From contig JAFMBY010000018.1 of assembly GCA_017858135.1 (NCBI GenBank), positions 1 through 36,925 on the forward strand: a DNA stretch of 36,925 nt, given 5' to 3'. Positions within the stretch are counted from its first letter, which is position 1. Each line of letters begins with the position of its first letter. Both the position numbers and the translations under genes were made by a program. Source of the DNA: Porticoccaceae bacterium (GTDB taxonomy: Bacteria; Pseudomonadota; Gammaproteobacteria; Pseudomonadales; Porticoccaceae). The notes under the pieces were generated by a model, which had not been told where the DNA came from, searched no databases, and saw nothing but the letters and a program-made list of their open reading frames with translations. Below, one piece after another: positions 8,791-15,061 of this stretch.

Positions 8791-9755
8791 TGAGCAACAC
8801 TAAAAGTAAACTTGCCCAACTCAAAGAGATGACCACGGTGGTTGCCGATACCGGCGACTTTGATGCGATTGCACAGTATTCACCTGAAGATGCAACCACC
8901 AACCCTTCACTGTTATTAAAAGCCGCACAGATGCCAGCCTATCGCGGCCTGGTCGACTCAATCGTTGCCACAACCATGAATGGCAGACAGTCTAGTGATG
9001 AACAGCTCGCGGACTGCATGGATCGGCTGGCGGTAGGCTTCGGTGAAAAAATTCTCGAACAAATTCCAGGAAGGGTTTCGACAGAAGTCGATGCGCGACT
9101 CTCCTTTGATGCGCAGGCGTCGATTAATAAGGCACGTCATTTAATCCACCTCTATGAGCAGGCCGGCATTAGCAGAGAGCGCGTTTTAATCAAGATGGCG
9201 TCGACTTGGGAAGGTATTCGCGCGGCACAAGAACTGGAAAAAGAAGGTATCAACTGTAACCTGACACTGCTGTTTAACTTCACTCAAGCAGTCGCTGCGG
9301 CCGATGCTGGCGCATTTTTGATTTCGCCCTTTGTTGGTCGAATTCTCGACTGGTACAAACTCTCAACCGGTCTCAGTGAATATGAGCCGGCAGATGACCC
9401 CGGCGTGCAGTCGGTAACCCGAATTTATAATTACTACAAACAAACCGGCTACAACACCGTGGTGATGGGCGCGAGCTTTCGCAATACCGATGAGATTACC
9501 GAGCTGGCCGGCTGCGATCGTCTGACCATCAGCCCGCAATTACTGCAGGCGCTGGATGAAGACTACGGCATTCTGGAGCGCAAACTAGACCCTGCGGACA
9601 CCGGCTCGAAAATTCATTACCAACTCGGCGCTGAAAGTGGGTTCCGATTTGAATTAAATCAAGACGCCATGGCCACAGAGAAGCTCGCTGAGGGGATCCG
9701 TGGGTTTGTTGCCGATCAGATTAAATTGGAAACCTGGTTAAAAGACTTAAGCTAA
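8790..9755 (+). CDS. tal: Transaldolase (TalB type)
   Basis: Transaldolase moves a dihydroxyacetone unit between sedoheptulose-7-phosphate and glyceraldehyde-3-phosphate in the non-oxidative pentose phosphate pathway, in the cytosol. The 321 residues match the TalA/TalB length. Family motifs are the N-terminal [13 protein letters not shown] (about 34–46), the Schiff-base lysine in [13 protein letters not shown] (Lys135; Lys132 in E. coli TalB), [11 protein letters not shown] and [12 protein letters not shown]. It starts on the last base of the dusA stop and its own stop overlaps the next ATG in the same TAATG way. CTGGAG lies 11 nt upstream of the start. Confidence 0.97.
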   Translation: MSNTKSKLAQLKEMTTVVADTGDFDAIAQYSPEDATTNPSLLLKAAQMPAYRGLVDSIVATTMNGRQSSDEQLADCMDRLAVGFGEKILEQIPGRVSTEVDARLSFDAQASINKARHLIHLYEQAGISRERVLIKMASTWEGIRAAQELEKEGINCNLTLLFNFTQAVAAADAGAFLISPFVGRILDWYKLSTGLSEYEPADDPGVQSVTRIYNYYKQTGYNTVVMGASFRNTDEITELAGCDRLTISPQLLQALDEDYGILERKLDPADTGSKIHYQLGAESGFRFELNQDAMATEKLAEGIRGFVADQIKLETWLKDLS

Positions 9756-10210
9756 TGATTGATAAAATTAAGGCATTCTTTGCCAAAAACGTCGTTGATA
9801 GCGAGGACAGTTCCCTTAGTGGCGAGCAGTTGGCGACAGCGGCCTTGCTGATTGAAGTAATGGTTATCGACGGCAATCTCGGCGAAGATGAGCTGCAAGC
9901 GATCAGTGCCACGCTCAGCCAAATGTTGGGGATTAGCGCTACGCAGGTTGATGAGCTTATTTTGCTGTCGCGTGATGAAGTCGCTGAAGCCACCTCACTC
10001 TACCAATTTACCCGTGAGATCAATGCTCATTTTGAGCATGACAAAAAACTCGATCTGATGACGGCAATGTGGCGCGTGGCATTTGCCGATGGGCATCTCG
10101 ACAAACATGAAGAAGGGATTATTCGCCGGGTGGCCGACCTGTTGCACCTGCGCCACAGCGAGTATATTCAGTGTAAATTAAACGCCCGAAATAACGCAGC
10201 CAACGCTTAA
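9755..10210 (+). CDS. TerB-like (tellurite-resistance TerB family) protein
   Basis: This is a 151-residue soluble, mostly helical protein of the TerB/COG4103-like family. Two related acidic motifs, VMVIDGNLGEDEL (about 35–47) and AFADGHLDKHEEGI (about 108–121), match the internally duplicated acidic helical repeats of TerB domains. These can bind a divalent metal. Family biochemistry is poorly defined, and the TerB name does not show that this gene gives tellurite resistance. It is the last gene of the dusA–tal operon (TAATG overlap) and ends 19 nt from the convergent STAS gene, with no clear terminator between them. No signal peptide is visible. Confidence 0.75.
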   Translation: MIDKIKAFFAKNVVDSEDSSLSGEQLATAALLIEVMVIDGNLGEDELQAISATLSQMLGISATQVDELILLSRDEVAEATSLYQFTREINAHFEHDKKLDLMTAMWRVAFADGHLDKHEEGIIRRVADLLHLRHSEYIQCKLNARNNAANA

Positions 10211-10229
10211 AATCGTCACCGGGTGTTGT

Positions 10230-10715
10230 TTACTGATCTGACTCAAGAGCTCTAATCAAATCAGTAAAATCATTGCTGCTTTCGGGATTGAGCTGCACCA
10301 GCAGCTTGTGCGCCTCTAAGACCTGCTTGCGAATTTCATCAACTTCCGCATTGACCGACGCGATGCTGTGCAGTTTGGCATTGATGTTGGGGACCTGCTG
10401 AAAAATATCAAAGAGATCGTCAAACCCCATACAATCCAAGGTGCGCAAGATGCTCGGATTCTGACAGAAGACCTGCACATCAATGCCATACTGCTTTCGA
10501 CAGTGCAGCCCCAACTTGGCCATTAGCCCTAACGTGGTACTATCGAGCCCTTCTGCTTCGAGCATATCGACTACGACGTTCTTCACATCGCTGCTACCAA
10601 AAATGGTTTCCATATGGCGATTTAATGATCCACACAGCGTGACTCTCACATCTCCGACAAGCTTAATGAGGTAGTTACCCTCCTCGTCAGAAACCAGAAT
10701 TCGGCCTTCGCTCAT
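10230..10715 (-). CDS. STAS-domain anti-sigma-factor antagonist
   Basis: This 161-residue protein has an N-terminal STAS domain (about 7–105) and a helical tail. The switch-loop motif GLDSTTLGLMAKLG (about 57–70) supplies Ser59 and Thr60/61 in the position phosphorylated in SpoIIAA-like proteins. When dephosphorylated, such proteins bind an anti-sigma factor or other partner. The gene starts one base after the PP2C phosphatase stop, so the phosphatase is very probably its activator. The pairing resembles HsbR/HsbA of Pseudomonas, where the STAS protein titrates FlgM and also affects biofilm formation. No anti-sigma kinase or sigma factor lies nearby, so the partner must be elsewhere. The tail after residue 105 is predicted helical and is not assigned. 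Confidence 0.85.
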   Translation of the reverse strand: MSEGRILVSDEEGNYLIKLVGDVRVTLCGSLNRHMETIFGSSDVKNVVVDMLEAEGLDSTTLGLMAKLGLHCRKQYGIDVQVFCQNPSILRTLDCMGFDDLFDIFQQVPNINAKLHSIASVNAEVDEIRKQVLEAHKLLVQLNPESSNDFTDLIRALESDQ

Positions 10716-10716
10716 G

Positions 10717-11901
10717 CTACATCCCTCTGGTCAGCAGGAGAACAGAAATATCGTCTTGAGGATCTTCGATGTCGTCAACAAATAGCACTTCTTTCAGCTT
10801 GTCGATAGTCACCGAACTGGATGCCAGATACTTTAACAATGTCTGCTCTTTATCGACTATCTCTTTATCGGGAACCAGATCAAAGACGCCATCAGATAAC
10901 AACACCAGCGCAAAGCGCTCGGGCAGAGTCATCTCTTCAACTACCCAGGTGGCATCTTCAAATATTCCCGCCGGCTTACCCTTGCCGGGAAGAAACCGTG
11001 CCTGACCCTCGGTGATCAAAATCGGGGCCGGCTGCTGGGCACCGATCACATAGCGAAACTGTCGTGTCTGGGTATCCAATGACCCAGCGACGATAGTCAG
11101 ATGCTTGCCCAATCCGGTGGCGAGAAGCTGGTTGTTGATATGCTCAACCAAGCCCTCGGGGGCCTGAGCGAGAGCCACATAGTCCTTTTCCAACTGGTGC
11201 CGGCGAATCACCCGGCCAATCATAAAACGTAGCAGAACGGTAACAAAGGCGGACGATGCACCGTGTCCCGAAACATCAGCAAAATAAAATAGCAGGTAGC
11301 GACCGAGGACAAAATTGTAGCCAACAAAGTCGCCACTCAAATAGAGCGAGGGCGTGATTGAGTGCGAAATCTCATAGTCGCCAAATTGCAGCGGACTTTC
11401 AGGCATTAGGTTTTTTTGAACTTCAAGGCCAGCTAGCTGGTCCTGTTTCAGCAGCCTTAAACTCTCTTGTAGATCTTCATTACTCTGCTCCAACTCTGTA
11501 CGATAGAGTCTTTTCTGCAGGCGTGATTCAGCAAGAATACCAACACGTTTAAGGATGGCTGCAAGCTCTGCATCGCTAGTTTCAGGAAATACAACATCGG
11601 CTACACCGAGACGAAAGTACTCGGCAACGCATTGATTATCGCCTGGCGCTAACGCGACAACAATAAGAAACTCTTTGGCCAATGCGGCTATATGAGCTCG
11701 CTCAGCACTGCTATCGATCGATGTTTGTCCTGCACTGATAATAACTGGCTGAACCAGTGGATCGATGCACTGAGACCGAATCGCCTCAATATTTTGTACT
11801 GTGGACACCTCACAGCCAAGCGTTTGCAGACTTTGACTTAAGCCTTGAAGACTGGATTCCTCCTGCCCAAGGAGAAAGATTAGGCCTGACGGAGTTTTCA
11901 T
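10717..11901 (-). CDS. PP2C (SpoIIE/RsbU-type) phosphatase with degenerate receiver domain
   Basis: This 394-residue protein has three parts. The N-terminal domain (about 5–120) is receiver-like. It lacks the acidic pair (FLLGQEES instead of an Asp pair) and the phospho-acceptor Asp (VIISAGQ), so it is probably a pseudo-receiver. A coiled coil spans about 125–160 (TELEQSNEDLQESLRLLKQD). The PP2C domain (about 165–394) has its metal-binding aspartates in LSGDFVGY (Asp191), FADVSGHG (Asp209), LLSDGVFD and DDISVLLL, so catalysis should be intact. It probably dephosphorylates the STAS protein encoded one base downstream. The input signal is unlikely to be conventional phosphorylation. Confidence 0.87.
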   Translation of the reverse strand: MKTPSGLIFLLGQEESSLQGLSQSLQTLGCEVSTVQNIEAIRSQCIDPLVQPVIISAGQTSIDSSAERAHIAALAKEFLIVVALAPGDNQCVAEYFRLGVADVVFPETSDAELAAILKRVGILAESRLQKRLYRTELEQSNEDLQESLRLLKQDQLAGLEVQKNLMPESPLQFGDYEISHSITPSLYLSGDFVGYNFVLGRYLLFYFADVSGHGASSAFVTVLLRFMIGRVIRRHQLEKDYVALAQAPEGLVEHINNQLLATGLGKHLTIVAGSLDTQTRQFRYVIGAQQPAPILITEGQARFLPGKGKPAGIFEDATWVVEEMTLPERFALVLLSDGVFDLVPDKEIVDKEQTLLKYLASSSVTIDKLKEVLFVDDIEDPQDDISVLLLTRGM

Positions 11902-11989
11902 GACTAATCCGGCTGTCGCAGGTTGCGGTTAAACATAGTGTATTGTTCTTTTCATTATTGGCCTCCGCAACGGCCCAGTCAAATATCTA

Positions 11990-12721
11990 TTAGTATTCGT
12001 CAAAATCACCGAAATCGTCTTCGATAACACCATCATTGACTAAGTATCGACTGCGCTGAAGATAGACATCTCTGACAAACAGATACTTGTCACCCGATAT
12101 CATTTCGTCCAGCTCTAACAGACTGACTCTTGTCGTCAGCAAGTCTAAGGCTCTGGCAGAATTTCGAAACCGTATATTTTCCGCATAGGACAATGGACTG
12201 GTTAAGCTATCGACGAACTTACTCGGGGCATCTCTCAGCGTTGACGGCCCAACCAACGGCAACATTAGATACGGGCCCTCTCCCACTCCCCAGACACCCA
12301 GTGTTTGACCGAAGTCTTCACCATCACTTTTGCTCATACCTGCACGTTCAGCAACATCAAATAAGCCGGCGACTCCAATCGTCGAATTGATCAAAAATCG
12401 ACCGCTGTCATAACCCGCTTGACTAAACTTACCCTGCAGCAGGTCATTGACCACATTGGTAACCTCATCGAGATTACTGAAGAAATTACTGACCCCGCGT
12501 TCAAGCACATTGGGCATAATTGCTGTATAGGTAACAGCCACTGGCCGCAGAGCGAAATGATCGAGGCGTTCATTAAAGTAGAATACAGGGCGATTAACAT
12601 CTTCAAAGCGATCGGTGTCATCTGCCTGCGCCAATATCGCCAGCAGCGGTATTGATAAGATAATTGTAACCAGCACTCGAAAGACCATTGGTTTCGCTGC
12701 AGTGGCGGGTGACGATTTCAT
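11990..12721 (-). CDS. mlaA: MlaA/VacJ-family outer-membrane lipid-asymmetry protein, no lipobox
   Basis: MlaA sits in the outer membrane, removes phospholipids from the outer leaflet and passes them to MlaC. The 243-residue product has a signal peptide (hydrophobic IILSIPLLAILAQA, cleavage probably before DDTDRF). Typical MlaA blocks follow: FEDVNRPVFYFNERLD, RPVAVTYTAIMP, SNFFSNLDE, FGQTLGVWGVGEGPYLMLP and YLFVRDVYLQR near the end. The canonical protein is a lipoprotein, but there is no cysteine at the signal cleavage site or elsewhere in the chain. It must therefore be held in the membrane by its body alone. It stands 94 nt downstream of bufC on the same strand; the other mla genes are not in the window. 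Confidence 0.9.
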   Translation of the reverse strand: MKSSPATAAKPMVFRVLVTIILSIPLLAILAQADDTDRFEDVNRPVFYFNERLDHFALRPVAVTYTAIMPNVLERGVSNFFSNLDEVTNVVNDLLQGKFSQAGYDSGRFLINSTIGVAGLFDVAERAGMSKSDGEDFGQTLGVWGVGEGPYLMLPLVGPSTLRDAPSKFVDSLTSPLSYAENIRFRNSARALDLLTTRVSLLELDEMISGDKYLFVRDVYLQRSRYLVNDGVIEDDFGDFDEY

Positions 12722-12815
12722 AAGTTACTCACAACTCATTAGCATTTTTCTTGAGCCGCATTTTACTGGTCAAACTGCACGGCGTACACTGTGGAATCCA
12801 TCTCAATGGTAAAAA

Positions 12816-13586
12816 TTAGTGAAATCCGCAAATAATATCTTTACTGCGCAATGTAGTAAGAAGTTCAACACCAAATTCAACCATGGCGTCGGGATTGGAA
12901 TGCTCAAGCTCGCCAGCTAGTTTAAGTAGTGCGGCCCTACCGGTAATCATCTCGTCAGCTAAAATCTGCAGTAAACGCCGAGTTGTCGGGTTGATTTCAA
13001 TAAACCCAACCTGCATCTGACGATCGCGATAAACGATGATATGGGTTGTATCAGCCTGCTCTGGAGATGGCTGAAAATCTCGTCCAATTCTGTGTACTGG
13101 ATACTGGTAGCTAAGCACCCAGGCCAGCGGAGAGATTACGGGCTGATCGGCAAGCAAGTCACCGTCGAGTTTAACCTTAGGGAGCTCGATGGCCGACACA
13201 TCCAGGGCTAATTCCACCCACTCGTAATGAGCCAGCTCCAGCATAAACCCGGGATCTGTCGTCTGAGGAATACGTTCGCTCTGCAAGTAGTGCAAGAACT
13301 CACTACCAATCTCTAAAAAGTAAGGGCTGTGACTCTGATGGCGATGGACAAAATCGCGCACCAGCGACACCCACCTGTCCGTATCGGTTATAGATTTTAA
13401 GATAGGAAACCCATTGGCGATGAAGGACTCGATGTTGTTGAAAAACAGGTTTCTATAGATTGCTAGGCGGCGATCCTCAATCCCTTCAGGCGCCGAGTTC
13501 GACAGCGGATTTCTAATGTGGCCAGCAAACTCAAATTGCACACGCTGAAAAAGTGGCTGTGAGGCAACCGTGAACTCTCTATTCAT
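12816..13586 (-). CDS. bufC: BufC/HvfC-type DUF2063 partner protein of a DUF692 oxidase
   Basis: This 256-residue protein has an N-terminal DUF2063 domain (about 10–105), with the characteristic RRLAIYRNLFFNNIESFIA followed by GFPILKSI. A C-terminal domain (about 150–250) contains INPTTRRLLQILAD. In characterised systems (MbnC, HvfC, BufC) this partner binds the DUF692 iron enzyme and presents the precursor peptide to it. Its ATG overlaps the bufB stop by 4 nt (ATGA), so the two products should be made in equal amounts. The next gene on the strand is mlaA, not the DoxX-like protein often found here. I cannot judge its peptide-binding residues by eye. Confidence 0.87.
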   Translation of the reverse strand: MNREFTVASQPLFQRVQFEFAGHIRNPLSNSAPEGIEDRRLAIYRNLFFNNIESFIANGFPILKSITDTDRWVSLVRDFVHRHQSHSPYFLEIGSEFLHYLQSERIPQTTDPGFMLELAHYEWVELALDVSAIELPKVKLDGDLLADQPVISPLAWVLSYQYPVHRIGRDFQPSPEQADTTHIIVYRDRQMQVGFIEINPTTRRLLQILADEMITGRAALLKLAGELEHSNPDAMVEFGVELLTTLRSKDIICGFH

Positions 13587-14431
13587 ACTGCATCCAACCG
13601 ACTAGTCACGCAGTGCTTGCTCTGACAGTCTCTAATCTGTTCAACCTCAGCCAGTAAATCATCGACCGGTGGAATATTAAAATCTCTCTCCAAAAGAGTT
13701 GGAAAGTCTCCAAACTGGCAATAAGCCGCATCTAGCAGTCGCCAAACCGGATCAATCACATTTGCGCCATGGGTATCGACACGCAGATCTTCCGCTTCTT
13801 TATAGTGGCCGGCTATGTGAGCGTAGGCAATACGCTCCCCTGGCAGCGCCGCCAAAAATGCATAGGGATCGTAATGGTGGTTGATGCTGTTGACATAGAT
13901 ATTGTTAACGTCGAGCAGCAGATTGCAGTCGGCCTTTTTAAGTACCGCATTGAGAAAATCGATCTCTGACATTTCCTGCTGTGGCGCGGCATAGTAAGAG
14001 ACGTTTTCCATGGCAATGCGCTCGCCGAGAAAATCCTGAACCTGCATAATTCGCTGCGCTACATAGTCAACTGCTTCTTCGGTAAAGGGGATTGGCATCA
14101 AGTCATAGAGATGGCCGCTATCGCTGCAATAGCTTAGGTGTTCGCTGTAACAACGTATTGAGTGCTCAGAGATAAACCTCTTGATGGCGCGCAGCAGGTC
14201 CCAGTCAAGCGAGGAGGGAGAGCCGATAGAGAGAGAAAGTCCGTGGACGACAAAGGGGAATTTTTCGGTGTACCTGCGCAGAGAGGCCCCGTAACGACCG
14301 CCGACATTAATCCAGTTTTCCGGTGCGACCTCCATAAACTGCACCTGCTCAAGAGACACAGAGGAAAGCGGTTCGCAAAGCGACCGCCTCAACCCCAAGC
14401 CTGCCCCCTGAACAGGGTAGTGCTTTTTCAT
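13583..14431 (-). CDS. bufB: DUF692 multinuclear non-heme iron oxidase (BufB/HvfB, MNIO)
   Basis: MNIO enzymes use two or three iron ions and O2 to convert precursor cysteines into heterocycles such as oxazolone/thioamide or 5-thiooxazole groups. The 282-residue chain is a TIM barrel of normal size. Likely metal and active-site residues are spread over the barrel strands: EVAPENW, VVHGLSLSIG, SEHLSYC, AMENVSYY, LLDVNNIYVN, HIAGH, DTHG and LLERDFNIP, the usual DUF692 pattern of His, Glu, Asp and Asn. It overlaps bufC by 4 nt and lies 65 nt after bufA. That gap holds a weak ACGTAT/ATACGT inverted repeat (14437–14463). Its own ribosome site is weak, whereas bufA has a strong one. Confidence 0.93.
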   Translation of the reverse strand: MKKHYPVQGAGLGLRRSLCEPLSSVSLEQVQFMEVAPENWINVGGRYGASLRRYTEKFPFVVHGLSLSIGSPSSLDWDLLRAIKRFISEHSIRCYSEHLSYCSDSGHLYDLMPIPFTEEAVDYVAQRIMQVQDFLGERIAMENVSYYAAPQQEMSEIDFLNAVLKKADCNLLLDVNNIYVNSINHHYDPYAFLAALPGERIAYAHIAGHYKEAEDLRVDTHGANVIDPVWRLLDAAYCQFGDFPTLLERDFNIPPVDDLLAEVEQIRDCQSKHCVTSRLDAV

Positions 14432-14496
14432 TCGCTACGTATCTAAGACGATCTAAAATACGTCAGAATGAAAAATAATACTGGCAAATGAGTGCA

Positions 14497-14895
14497 TTAA
14501 GCTGCTCCACCGCACTTGCCTTCACTATCGGCTTTTTCACCACCGCATGTCCCCTCTTGGGCAGCTTTTTCACCACCACATTTTCCTTCACCGCATTTTC
14601 CTTCGGCTTTGGCTTTATCCTCTCCACATTTGCCTTCACCAGCTTTGTCTTCACCAGTTTTATCTTCGCCGCACTTTCCCTCAGTTTTGGCTTTGTCTGC
14701 ACCGCATTTTCCTTCACCGCATTTACCCTCGGCACCGCCAGCAGCAAGGTTGTAGCCAGATCGCAATTGATCAGCTTGAAAAGGGTTTTCAGCGGCAAAT
14801 GTTGGTGCCGCTAGTGCGACAGTAGAAAGGGCTGTGGCAGCGACAAAAGCTGAGCCAACAGCAGTGACAAGCGGATTGGTGTTGTGTTTATTCAT
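14497..14895 (-). CDS. bufA: BufA/HvfA-type cysteine-repeat RiPP precursor (bufferin/oxazolin-like)
   Basis: This is a 132-residue exported precursor. The start at 14895 is fixed by AAGGAG 8 nt upstream; longer readings have no such site. A Sec signal peptide covers about 1–35 (TALSTVALAAPTFAA, cleavage before ENPF). After a short linker comes a low-complexity Gly/Lys/Glu/Asp region from residue 55 to the end with eight cysteines: 59, 64, 74, 90, 101, 106, 117 and 128. Seven are in EGKCG and one in EGTCG. EGKCG is the motif modified by HvfB/HvfC-type enzymes in Haemophilus copper-binding RiPPs, and related bufferins buffer periplasmic copper. Which cysteines are modified here is inference. 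bufB and bufC follow on the same strand. Confidence 0.88.
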   Translation of the reverse strand: MNKHNTNPLVTAVGSAFVAATALSTVALAAPTFAAENPFQADQLRSGYNLAAGGAEGKCGEGKCGADKAKTEGKCGEDKTGEDKAGEGKCGEDKAKAEGKCGEGKCGGEKAAQEGTCGGEKADSEGKCGGAA

Positions 14896-14973
14896 TCGAC
14901 ATTCTCCTTGTTGTGGCAACGTTGCCAGATCATTCTCCATATATCTCACTCCAGAACGGAATTGAGACGCTTC

Positions 14974-15003
14974 TCTGACCCAACTGTTGCAAAGAAGTTT
15001 CAC
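14974..15003 (-). promoter_or_regulatory. Possible ECF-type promoter upstream of bufA
   Basis: On the minus strand, GTGAAACTT (from 15003) is followed 15 bases later by GGTCAGA (ending at 14974). The arrangement resembles an extracytoplasmic-function sigma promoter (GAACTT-like –35, TCTGA-like –10). It lies about 80 nt before the bufA start, in the 166-nt gap after hrpA. Buf operons are often controlled by ECF sigma factors. The match is short and could be chance, and no sigma/anti-sigma gene is present in the window. Confidence 0.3.
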
Positions 15004-15061
15004 GGTTGGGCAGTTTTTAGTTCAGCCGTTTTTAACCAGCACAATCTCGACCGGGGTAGTC

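Noticed and set aside
14488-14814. A 108-codon frame on the plus strand opposite bufA, rich in Phe, Ser and Thr
   Set aside because: It is the antisense shadow of the EGKCG repeat. The low-complexity codons leave several frames open by chance, and there is no ribosome site or family match.
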